From the NCBI GenBank assembly GCA_023333565.1, contig JAJKFH010000209.1, forward strand, positions 1,534,001 to 1,598,000: DNA of 64,000 nucleotides, given 5' to 3'. The notes beneath the pieces are model-generated. The model was given only the letters and a program-made list of their open reading frames with translations, had not been told where the DNA came from and made no database searches. The position numbers and the translations under genes are program-made. This document shows, in pieces, positions 28,601 through 38,791 of this stretch. Source of the DNA: Puffinus mauretanicus. Lineage: Eukaryota; Chordata; Aves; Procellariiformes; Procellariidae. Position 1 is the first letter of the stretch, and every line of letters begins with the position of its first letter.

Positions 28601-31600
28601 TTTACTTCTTTATGCAATGTGTCTGCATAACCCAGTGGCGATAAAACTTATTCGTGTAAAAGTGGTGGGTTTTTACTTTCATCAGCTTGAGAGGATGCTT
28701 TAGCTAGCTTGAACAAGAATGGTTTTCAGGTGGTATAAATTGTCTCCACGAGAGGGCTTGCACAGGCTGTGTTCCAGCAAGCGCGTTCTCTCCGAGGCCA
28801 GGTTGCAGCTCCGTCTTTGCCACTGCCATCCAGCACTGTGGCCTGACGTAGAACTTGAACAATTTTTTATTGCCTCAAAAATAACTAAGATTCAAATTAG
28901 TATGTGTGATAACTTAGGAGGCAGATAAGCAAAATTATTTTCTGTCATCTAGAATGTGAAGGCATATGTAAAATTTTTCCATACAAAGAAGGATATGTTA
29001 GTTTACTTATTTACTTGATTCCCAGGAGTGCTTTGAATCTCACATCACTTTTGAGATACAGCACTGGCCTACCATACCTTCTCAACATGAACTCTGTCCA
29101 CACCCGAATGAATGCAGGAGGCCTAAAACCTTATCTGGCTTTGTGCCTGTTAACATTACATCTCAGGTAGAAAGCGTGGCCACGTCAGTATGAGAAGAGA
29201 TCAGCAGCCATTTTGTATGCCTGGCATGATTGCCATCAGAGCAGATGGCATCTCTGGAGGTTTACAACCAATCCATATTGCTGTTAACTTCACACCAAAT
29301 GATTCTTCAAATGATGGATGAATCAGAGAGTCTTCCCTTTCCCCTCCCTTCTCTTGACTAGTCCTCTCTATTCTTGAACACTTGCAAAGTCACAATGGCG
29401 CTGGCCTTTCCTATGCTGCTATATAACATTCATATGCGTAGCTGTCTTGGCCTCAGGGCTACATGGATCTCTTCTCCCCAGCAGTGTCCTTCCAGCCCAT
29501 GGATTTTGCTTCTGTGGTTCTAGGTGTTCACTGATCCTTCAAAAGGCTGGGGGAAATGTTACGAGTGGTGTTGGAAGCTTGTCTGCTCTGTAAGAATATA
29601 CCTCTCAGGAACAGGGTCTAGGAAGCATTTGGCTTACTTTTCCTGTGTCTCTCTTTGCCCCACAGTCAATCTGCTGACAGTAAGAATGTCCCTTTTTAGA
29701 TCTTGTGAGCTTCAAATAGCAGTGGAGGCTTTGTGGTAGTTCTTTTAAATAGAAAGTAGGTCTTCACCTTGAGCAAAAGGTAAGACAAGGCATAGGGTAA
29801 AGTAAGAATTATATTTGTGGCATCATGGAAAGATTTAAGAAATCTAGAGAAATACATTTAGGAATGATTCTTAATATTCAGATTAGCTTAACCTGCTCTT
29901 TGTCTAGGAGCAGAAATAAAGTCAACAGTCCCATGGGGCAGTGAACTTTTTATTGCAGAATCAGGTTCACTGTCTTCAAATACAGTTATTTTTAATGGAC
30001 TGAAAGTAACACTTTGCATGTTTCTCTGTATCATGCTTTTTAATCTTATCCTACCTCTATGGTTCTAGCTCTTTTACCTAGAAGGCTTTAGGAAACTGAA
30101 ACTTCTTAAACATCTTCTCTGCCATTCCTGTTCTAGTCAGAATACAGTATGGAAAAATAGCTTGGAAATGTTAGCAAAATCTGTTGATTTAGTAGTGGAC
30201 CAAAAGGTCTGCAAAAATTAAGATTAAGAGTAGCCTATCATCAGCTTTTAGGGACAAAGCTAGAACTGAATTACTTTGTAGTGTTCTCCTAGGTTTGTAA
30301 GAACTGTTCTTTGTTGTCCTCACTGTTTCAAGACTGGAAGTACTCTCAGCTTTCCAGTAAAATCTCCCTGAAAAGTTGAGCTATGTCTGACTGGCTCTGC
30401 TTGATATAACTTGGTATAATTACTAATATAACTAATTTATATATTAAACCTTCTTGTTTTCCAGCATCAGAATGCATCCTGGGGACTCTAAAACCAGGAA
30501 AAGTCATGAGCCAGTGAACATCCTGTGCTACTACTTTCCGTTCTGTAACCTTGTAAATCATGACCGATTAGATAGATGCCCATTAGGGAAAATACATTCA
30601 ATAGTGATTTCTAATTCTGTGTGTGGTAGTTGGGCACGAAGCCTAGAGGTGGCACTTGTGAAAGATTTGTGTAATTTAACAGTTCGTCTTAAAAAAGCTT
30701 AACTAGACAGTATAGTAGAAGACGAAAATGTGTCTTTACACGGATGTCCACTAAGAAAAGTATTTGATCTTTATCTTTTCCCTGTTTGGAGGGAACATTT
30801 AAGTCACACATTCTCATAGGCTGGGGTTATTGAGTAAATGTGGCACTTCTTTAGCAGAAAGCTGCTAAGTTCTATTTCTGAAATGTTTGTGAATGAATGT
30901 ATCCTGAACTGCATGTTAAGTATTGCCGTCTTACTGATGTGTTTGGTCAGTTGTGTGTTTCTGTGAGGTCATTGTTGGCCACAGAATCTTGACAATATCA
31001 CATAAAGAATATTTTCCATTGTGGCATCTTGGTTCCTTGGGGATTCCTAACATCTGTACTGCTAATGGTTTTATTGTTGCCTCTGGGTCTCACTCCAATT
31101 AAATTGACCGTGGCAGTTTGTTGCAGCCTCATCCTCTTGAGTACCTGGATTTCTTTGACTTACCTTTGCCTATGAAGAAAGTGCACTTTTATCCTTTTGA
31201 AAACAAAGTCCATGGGCAGGAATGTGTTCCTCCTGAGACTAATATGCAAGTCCTTTTGTGGTTAGACAAAGGGTTTTCTTAATGCATTCTGTGATAGAAG
31301 TGCCCTTAGAGCCAGCCCATCCTTGTACACAGACCCCTCTGTGAGTTCAGTCTTTTTGTAAATTGGGAACAAACTTTACAACACTGTCTGCTTGCAACAA
31401 AATTGGACATTCATTTGTAAGCACACAGCCTTATAACCAATTCTTTTAAGAAGATAATTCCCTTTGTGTAATAAAAGGGAAGGTGGAGAGAAAAAAGGTC
31501 TGGGGTAGTGATTTAACAAGCACTGTTGTCTGGTGCTTCCACACCGAGGTTTGTGGAATACAGTGAACTTTCCACCGTCACTCTTAACTACCGTGGCAGA

Positions 31601-32050
31601 TGATTTTAGTACGTTTGCATTTAATAGTTTGGCGCGTCTCTTTTATTCTGATTTTAATCTTAGTTCAAGTCATTAGAAGGGTTTTGTACTTTTACAAATG
31701 CAATGACCAGAAGTGCCTTAAGTATAAGCCAACATGCATGTTAAATGAAAATGTTAGTCTAATAAACTGAGCGGTGTTAACAGTGCACAGCTTAAAATTA
31801 CAAGCCAAAAGGTATTGAAACAATTTTGCTACCTGTGCCATGCAGGCAGAGTAAATCTGGGATTTTTTTTTCTGTAAAAAGCAAAACCAAAATTTGGTCT
31901 AGGATGAGGGCCATAAAACTTTTCATAATGGTGTTAACTGGATGCAGTTTCATCCTCTATGTTTTATGGCATAATTTTGGCAAAGTTAATGGTATCTTCC
32001 TTAAGGGAACATACTCAGATTCCCCATCTAAAGGAATCTCACATCAAAAA

Positions 32051-32089
32051 TACACTAAAAGCATTTAAGATACTGCTGCTTTTAGTGTA
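32051..32089. repeat. perfect 13-bp inverted repeat (hairpin)
   Basis: TACACTAAAAGCA at 32051-32063 is the exact reverse complement of 32077-32089, with a 13-nt loop. It sits two bases before a 29-base A tract. It could extrude as a cruciform or fold in the RNA; the stem is too short for a typical microRNA precursor. Confidence 0.85.
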
Positions 32090-32091
32090 CC

Positions 32092-32120
<29 letters not shown>
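32092..32120. repeat. A29 homopolymer
   Basis: Twenty-nine consecutive A residues form the longest homopolymer in the window. Such a tract can mark the 3' end of a retrocopy, but the upstream sequence has no recognised mRNA or SINE, so a simple repeat is the safer call. Confidence 0.9.
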
Positions 32121-32123
<3 letters not shown>

Positions 32124-35100
32124 GCATTTTTTAATCCATAAATGTGCTATCTCTTAGACTAAAGCTCAAAATTACAGAACTGGGCTTTAGTCTGTTTCCA
32201 TTCTAAATGTGGTCTAATAAAAGCTGGATTTGTAAAGTGATAGCTGCAGCTGAGATGGAAACTTGCTCCTTTCCCATTCCATTCAATTAATGAAAGCTGA
32301 ACTTCAAAGTCTAAATGAGATCATTTGAAGTGCTAAAATTATTGAACACTAGAACTGTTTACTTTCCTATCTGACCAAAAAAAGAGAGATCTTGTAATGT
32401 AAAAGTAAAATTAAACCACTGAAATGAAGTTAGGAAACTTTAAAAGTTCCAGTGCAAGAAGTGGTTTTAGCTTAGTTGAGAGGCATTTGTGCATAATTTT
32501 AAGTGACTCACTGGATAGTCACGCATTTTTTTCATGACTGTGACAGTAAAAGCTTTTCTGGGAGGTCTTAGTTGTGTGCTGCTCAGAAAATTGCAATCAA
32601 ATGAGAATATGTCTGAGCAACACCCCTGACAAGCTAAGAGAGTATGCAGAGATATCATCAGGGACTGGAGCCTTTCTACAGTACCAGAAACACTTATGTT
32701 GTCATCGCTAGTTTTGAAGTTGTTATCAGAAGTTTTTAAGTTGGTCAACTGCCTGTTATTTTGCTGACAGCCCATAACATTTCTCCCGCGCTCTACTTTG
32801 TCCTTTTTCGACCATGAGCATTGCCTGCGCCACCAGCTCGGGGGCGGGGGGGGCATGTAGCTAGGGTCAGTGAGTACCAAAACTCCTTTGATTGACTCAT
32901 TTTGATGGCAGTAAGCATCAGCTTCGGGTCTGCTGCCGCAAACTAGGAAGTGGGAAGTTAATGGATATCTATTTCTAAAGGAGGTTGGTCGTTGGCCAGA
33001 GATGGGGTGAGCTTCTGAACTCAATGGGAAAGCGCAGGAGAGGATTGTGGAAGCTGGAGAGACACAGGGAGCAAGGAACTCCTGGGCCATGCCAGGGTGC
33101 ACGTAGTGAGCGCTGAGATGTGCTGAACACTTGTCCTGAGTAGAGAGGAATATGCAAACAGGATCCAGTAAAACAGGAAAAAGGAATGGAGTGCTTGGGA
33201 TGCCAGAGGCTGCCTATTTCTGTGTTCATTTTAAGTATTTAATTTTTCTGACACACACTTGGGATAGACAGAACACACACAGTCCTATTAAATGTAATGA
33301 ATTGCATGTGAGACTTGTTCTTCTGACCACCTCCGTAGGCCTTGCCGCCATGCTCCAGGGTTTCTTGTCCTGGCAGCACACCACCACAGCTGCTCTCCCA
33401 CTGTTATCCCACATGCCAGACACAACCAGGCTGCCTCACCCAAGATACTGGGTGCAGGGAGCCCTGCAGCCCTGTGCAGCAGCTGGGGGATCTGTATCTT
33501 TTGTATGCCCTTATATTTAACAGAACAAGGGTGGGAGGCACGCTTCCAGTGCACCCCTCCTCAGCCCGATATCCACGCATGCCTTTGGCCTCTGAGCTGA
33601 TCTATCCCTGCCATTTTTGGGTGACTCAGCAAGTGAATTCTCATGTCTTATGATTCAAAAAATTTGAGTGTTCTGGTCATTAATGAGGAAGTCTCAGGAC
33701 ATTTAGTTAAATCCCATCAAATTTATTTTTCATTCTTGAGTTAAGTAATTAATTCCTTAATTCTATAGAACAATTGAATTAAGTATATTTTCATTCTATA
33801 AGACACCAAAGCAGGCACACTGAGTTACAGCTTTTTTTTTTCCCCCAGTACTTACAATTGTCTTTCTCATTCTTATCCATCCAGAGCAAATAGAATTAGA
33901 CCGCAAAAAATAACTTTGTACGTGCCAAATTTCAAATGAAGCCATTTTTGCTCTAGCTTTGTTCAGGGATGTGTGATTAGAACTTTCTTCCTCTCCCTAG
34001 GAAATTCTGTAAAATCGTTATAAAACAAAATGGAAAGCTGAATGTTTTAAAGGTGAATGTTTAAAATTTTTCTGCATGGGGTATGGGAAGAGCTTTACCA
34101 TTATTTGCAAACTTTACTACAGAATTTGCTGCAAATCATTCAATAACAATCCAGAAACATTTGTTTATTTGCTGTACTAAGCAGCATAGAATAAGAATAG
34201 CTTTATGCTGTGTCATGTAGGGGCTTGAGTTTTTTTAGTAACATCTAGCTTGCTAGCACAGTACAAAACTATTACATTTGCAAAACTGAACCAGCTGGTC
34301 AAAAGGCAGAGACTGGATTATACTGGTGCTCCTTTTTTTCTGTTCTGTTCCCCTCTTTTCTCCCTGAGGAATCCTCGTACAGTAATTTTTAGCTTCAATG
34401 TGGCTGACTATGGGGTTCAACTTCCAAGAGGTTTTGGTGGAAAATACAATAGTTTAATTTCCCATTACCAAAGCATGAATTGGGTAGATTTTACAGTATT
34501 TTCATTGTAAGTGTGATACTGTCTAGAAAAGACCCTTAACTAGTATAAATCAGCATAGCTCCACTGAAATTTATACCTGTTGGAACTCTTTCCCACCTTA
34601 AGAATGATGAAGAAAAAAAAATCTGGAGAAAGAAAAACGTAAGTTCAAACAGAAAAAGCAGAAAGGTAAAAAGTGTCCAGGAAGGGATGTAAGGTGGTTT
34701 CATGTGCATCTGTATAAAATGAAGAAAAAACCTGAAAAATATCCTGTATCGGTTAAAATTTGTCATGAATTTATTTCTTTTACTGAGTACTCCTGGGTTT
34801 GGATTTAGGATTGCATATTAAGCCTCATTCTTTGTTTTGATATAATTTATGTTGTAATCTGTTTTTTCAAAGCATAGTCTCGCAACAGATTTTCTGTATT
34901 GTAAGACAATGGTTTTTCCCTATTGTTTTTTAGAACTTACTTTGTCTAAAGCTTTTATTTAAAACATATATTCCAGGAAATATCCTAAATGATGAGAAAA
35001 ACAACTATTGTAATGCAGTTTGTGTCCCTGAGTACATGTACATCATTAATAGCATTCTGTTCCAACTAACTGGGCCATCTTGATTACACAGAAATGACTC

Positions 35101-35930
35101 CGCGTTGGTCAATTTGTGGAGGGACAGCGGCCCTTCAGTCGGGGATAAGTTATGTTTTGGACTTCCCCTCTGTTACGAGACTTGCGGAGATTAAGGACCG
35201 GGATTTGTATTTGTGGCAGGGCTACGCGGACCGTCGACACTGCAGATGCTCTTTCTCTAAGCATGAGAGAGCCGGCAGCCCCTGCCTCTGGCTGCCGGGG
35301 CCGGCGGGGCAGGGCTGTTTGAACCAGACCTAGGCTACAGCTGACGGCGAGAGCTGGCCTAGCTCTCAAGGCCTGTCGGTAACTACGCCTTGACAAAAAA
35401 GTCCAAGGCGAGAAGGGGGAGTTCAGCAGCGAGAGCGAACTGAAGCCTCGCCCGTCGCTGCGGAGCCGCTGCAGCTGATGGTGTTTGCGTAGGTGTCAGT
35501 TCCGACCCGGAGCTCCTCCCGGCAGGGGTGAGCCGTGAAGCTGGTGCCTGGATGGTAACGGTGGCTCCTTCCTTGCCCACTGGCTGTTAAAATAAATAGG
35601 ATGGAATCGCAGGCACCGCTATGACAGAAAGCAAACACGGGGCACTGTTTTGACCATTAAGCTGTGACGGATGAGGCAGGAACTGCATTGTTACAATTCA
35701 ATCGTAATACAATGTGAGATAGAAATAGTTTTCTCTTTTGTGCGCCTTCTAACGGCTTAAACACACCGCCCGCAGTTCTGCCTAGTCAAGGCGTGTTCCG
35801 GTTCCGCTTTCTGCCCCGCGGCCCCCGCCGAGAGCCGCGTGCCCTGCCCGCGGGGCGGCCCCGCGCCCGGCCGCTGCCCGGCCTCCGGGGGCGGGGGCGC
35901 CCGCGCGCCTCGCGGGCAGCGGCCGGGCGC

Positions 35931-35940
35931 GGGGCGGGGC
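35931..35940 (+). promoter_or_regulatory. GC box (Sp1/KLF type)
   Basis: GGGGCGGGGC is a full consensus GC box in the densest part of the CpG island, 5 bases before the CTCF-like site. Further G runs at 35887-35897, 35914-35916 and 35925-35927 make a G-quadruplex possible on the + strand. Confidence 0.6.
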
Positions 35941-35944
35941 GGCG

Positions 35945-35959
35945 CCGGCAGGTGGCGCT
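35945..35959 (+). promoter_or_regulatory. CTCF-binding motif
   Basis: CCGGCAGGTGGCGCT fits the core CTCF consensus CCASYAGRKGGCRSY at 14 of 15 positions, and the single difference (A to G at position 3) is a commonly tolerated base. It lies in an unmethylatable-looking CpG island context. As a forward-oriented site it could anchor a chromatin loop; occupancy is unknown. Confidence 0.65.
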
Positions 35960-36103
35960 GTGGGCCCAGGCACGGCGCGCGGGCGGGCGGCGCTCCCTCC
36001 GCCGGCGGCCCGGCGGTGCCCGGCCGCGCCGCCCGGCCCTTCCGTCCTTGTCCCGTCCCTCCGCTGTTTTCGGTTTCTAGAGATGTGCTCTTTTGAATGG
36101 TTT

Positions 36104-36119
36104 CAATAAAATTTTATTG
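36104..36119. other. 16-bp perfect palindrome carrying AATAAA on both strands
   Basis: CAATAAAATTTTATTG reads the same on both strands, so a polyadenylation hexamer occurs at 36105-36110 (+) and 36113-36118 (-). It sits at the AT-rich dip on the 3' shoulder of the CpG peak. It could end short promoter-proximal transcripts in both directions, or be chance. Confidence 0.55.
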
Positions 36120-36440
36120 CCGTCGTTTGAAAAATAGTAGGATTATTGTGATTTGTGCTGCCTGGCAGAAGAAAATCCGCCGGGGCTGGCCCTCTGCCGC
36201 GGGCCTCCCCACGGGCACCACGTCCCCAGCCGCCATCCGAACGTGCCAGGTGGCACTGGTGCTTGCAGCCTTACCTCTTTTCTCAGATAACTTGGCTCAT
36301 CGTGGTTCTCTAGGAGACTGTATCTATATGGTTTTTTCCAGGCCCCCAAACTAGCCCCCAGGCGTTCCTGCGCCCCACCGGGGCCTGCTCGGGCCCGCAG
36401 CCCGCCTCAGCTGTGCGGCGAGGGGATGCACGCCAGCCTG

Positions 36441-38638
36441 CTGGAGCCTGCTGCTTGGGAGTTTCTAAGCACCAACGTGAAGTAGCAGACATTAAAACAC
36501 AGGCACGTTTTGCGAGAGGGCAGAAGTAACTCGGTTGCTAGTAGTTGCTTTTTTATACTGGTGCAAGCCTGCAATGTTTCTAAGCACCCTTTTGAAGGCA
36601 TACAGACATTGAGTACTGCAGGCTGATGTTATACGTGTCTGTCTCCGTAAAGTACATGACGCATATACAAGAGAGAGCCTTTCCTCATTTTTTTGTGCTT
36701 ACCATATCACCTTGTCTCTCAAGGACAGCACATTGCTAAAATGCAGGCAGAGATTTATTGGAGGGACTAGAAGGACTTTACTCCTCCTGCTCCTCTCCCT
36801 CTCAGCTCACGTCTCCCACTCCTCTGCCAGTCTGGCATCTCTTAGGCTCCACTGTGAGCTGGAAGAAAGCAAGCAACAGAGCCAGGGGAACATCTTGTCC
36901 CCCTCTGTCCCATGGCTTGACGTGGGGAACATAGCCCTTGTGCCGTGGCCTGCTGTGGGAGAGAGGAGATGCAGCTACCTTCATTACTTGCCCCAGAGTG
37001 GAGGCATGTCGTCTCAGTCCCCATATCCACTGGGTTGTTTTTCCTGTCTTCCTTCCCCCTTCCCCCTTTCTGGAATGTCCTGATAAACAGCCTACAATGA
37101 AACCTGCAGAATAACAGTTTTCTTCCTTATAATGCTTTGAGATACAGTGAATTCCACCAATAGAGATGGCAATAGCCGCCTCCTCATCCTGAGGACTCAT
37201 AGGGACTCACGTAAAAAATAATAATTAAAACAAAGTCTTCAGAGTGCGTCAGTGAGTGCTGTCATGCCTGCAGTATGCACTGGAGTGTCCTGCCAGAGGC
37301 TAGCTTCGGTTCAGCAGGACTGCCACTTCAGCTGGAAGCCAGGAGTTGATTATTGGACTCTGCTTCTTGGCATAGCATTGGGCCAAAATGACTCTGTCAC
37401 CATGAATTTTGAAGGAAGTGTTGCTCTGCTTGGTCTGGGTTATTACCATTGCATTTCTTTACGTAACGCAGCTGTGCGCCAACGGCTCAAACTCCTGTTT
37501 CTGTCTTGTTTAGAATTCCAATTTCATGTGCCACTTCGGAGAAGGGGATTTGGGCTCCTGAGTCACTCAGGAATCTTTAAAAGTTTTATGCTTAGCTTGG
37601 TTTTAGCTATCTGAATGGACGAACAATTGACAGAAATCATTCCATAAATAAAGTAGTGAGAGTGAGATACTGAGTGTGTATACCAAGTTGATATCCAACT
37701 GGAAATTAAAATTCTCACCATACTGCGAAATTCGTAGTTAATAACTAATAATATAACCAGTATTAGACCTAACTTAATCTAGTCTCACGATGCTTGTAAT
37801 AGATGGCCATTCCTCTTCAGAGTTAATTTTCAGGGTGCATATAAACATCACGGTCAGTTTATTCCATTTACTCTCTTGCTTTGTGGTGGATAAGACTTCG
37901 GTAAAATTATCTGTACTCAGTATGTGCCTATAGGATCATCCAATCATGTAAATTCAGGGGCACTATTTTTAATCAGACAATATAATTGGTATTAATCTTG
38001 AAATAAATGGTGCTCCTGAGAAGCAGGAGCTCTTGTCTTCTCAGGAGCACCATCTGTGTGGCTCATATGCAATCAGCAATATTTATATTAAATGCTATAT
38101 ATTCTGCCTTACCTACTGTTTGATTTCTTCTCTCTCGGTCTCATCCTATGAACCAAAACAGGAATCATAAGACCCAAGTTCTGACAAGTAGTTTCTTCCC
38201 TCAGTCTACTGATGTATACCTTGTTAATGCAGCTTTGTCCAGCACTTTTTTCAACCAACAGTGCTCATGCTACACTCAGTCTGCCCAGAGCAAGGTCTTC
38301 AGCTCAATTTTCATTGCAATCTACATACAGCTTTTTATATATCCCCCTCACATCTTCTAAAACTTTGCTGTTTTCTCAATTTCATCACAGTCGTATGAAT
38401 CTCACATTTTCCTGTCCCAAAATATCACCTTAGATTATCCCCAGAAACACCGTTCTGCTCCTCATTTACTGGAAGGCAACTTGCTAATTGTTTTTTTCCT
38501 TGCGTGCTTGTAAAAGGCAAAATTTTACTGTACAATACTCTCCTGGCTTAAAAAAAAAAATTGAGCATACATTTTTCAGATTGCCATTTTACTAACAAAT
38601 ATGCTTTTCTTGTTCTTTCCTTTTTCTTATCTGGTAAG
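36441..38638 (+). other. AKAP6: AKAP6 large intron, 3' part
   Basis: Composition returns to AT-rich after the CpG island. There are moderate-length open frames on both strands around 36700-37200 with no recognisable protein. A perfect 17-bp inverted repeat lies at 38007-38053. The last ~50 bases are a T/C-rich tract leading to the acceptor at 38638. Confidence 0.85.
38007..38053. repeat. perfect 17-bp inverted repeat (hairpin)
   Basis: ATGGTGCTCCTGAGAAG at 38007-38023 is the exact reverse complement of 38037-38053, with a 13-nt loop. Inside it, GCTCCTG and CAGGAGC can form a competing 7-bp hairpin with a 5-nt loop, so the RNA has two alternative folds. It lies about 590 bases before the next exon's acceptor. 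Confidence 0.9.
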
Positions 38639-38641
38639 GGG
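38633..38641 (+). promoter_or_regulatory. AKAP6: splice acceptor that overlaps a donor consensus
   Basis: The frame-determined acceptor is GGTAAG followed by GGG. The same bases, GGTAAG, are a good 5' splice site, so the position is a potential dual-specificity splice site. The base before AG is A, which is weak for an acceptor, offset by a long T/C tract upstream. Other AGs nearby (38579 and 38649) would break the frame. Confidence 0.7.
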
Positions 38642-38761
38642 TTTGTAAGCAAGCTGGATGAATTCATTCACTGGTTAAATGAAGCCATGGAAACAACAGA
38701 GAATTGGACTCCTCCTAAAGCAGAGACCGACAGCCTTAAACTGTACCTGGAGACACACTTG
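38639..38761 (+). CDS. AKAP6: AKAP6 coding exon, spectrin repeat 1 (41 codons)
   Basis: The exon encodes GFVSKLDEFIHWLNEAMETT onward to LKLYLETHL and matches mammalian AKAP6 just after EKIE. It is the first helix of spectrin repeat 1 (SR1, roughly residues 772-915 in mammals, reported to bind phospholipase C-epsilon). The Trp pair (HWLNEA, ENWTPP) is typical of the repeat core. Length is a multiple of three and phase is 0 at both ends. The donor TTG before GTAGGA is weaker than that of the 57.7-kb exon. Reading through adds 12 codons (VGQDYTVITINK) then TGA, which overlaps an AATAAA at 38792-38797. An in-frame ATG at 38687-38689 has a strong Kozak context (GAAGCCATGG). Confidence 0.97.
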
Positions 38762-38791
38762 GTAGGACAAGATTATACTGTGATTACTATC

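Larger units (their letters stand above)
16679..35089 (+). other. AKAP6: AKAP6 large intron, 5' part
   Basis: This is the first 18.4 kb of a 22-kb intron that starts with donor GTAAGG. It is AT-rich with few CpGs. Noted pieces are T14 at 17229-17242, an A-rich ATA/ACA tract near 20599-20620, a short palindrome plus A29 at 32051-32120, and three TGACTCA (AP-1 type) heptamers between 32504 and 33628. A 211-codon minus-strand open frame (32467-33102) matches nothing I recognise. I saw no recognisable transposon or RNA gene. Confidence 0.85.
35090..36440. promoter_or_regulatory. intronic CpG island, candidate internal promoter
   Basis: CpG density rises abruptly from about 35095, peaks at 35765-36060 in almost pure G/C sequence, and fades by about 36440; flanking DNA is AT-rich and CpG-poor. 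The peak has a GC box (GGGGCGGGGC, 35931-35940), GCGGGGGCG (EGR/Sp-like, 35892 region), a near-consensus CTCF site (35945-35959) and several G runs. In bird and mammal genomes, islands like this are usually promoters or CTCF-bound regulatory elements. The next coding exon on the + strand is 2.2 kb downstream at 38639. It may drive a short AKAP6 transcript, a noncoding RNA, or neither; direction cannot be told from sequence. Long GC-rich open frames here are composition artefacts. Confidence 0.8.

Noticed and set aside
31826..32068. 80-codon frame with a hydrophobic segment, followed by A29, as a processed gene copy
   Set aside because: It looks a little like a type II membrane protein start, but I recognise no family, and no 3' UTR, poly(A) signal or target-site duplication is evident.
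35782..36096. Arg/Ala/Pro/Gly-rich open frames on both strands of the CpG island
   Set aside because: High G+C removes stop codons in every frame; the peptides are low-complexity and overlap each other on both strands.
36712..37200. Overlapping 120-130 codon frames on both strands
   Set aside because: No recognisable domain, no splice or promoter support; mutual overlap on opposite strands suggests composition.
38579..38638. An alternative, longer version of the 41-codon exon starting after TTTTTCAG at 38579
   Set aside because: It adds 59 bases and breaks the frame from the preceding phase-0 exon; the known AKAP6 sequence fits only the start at 38639.
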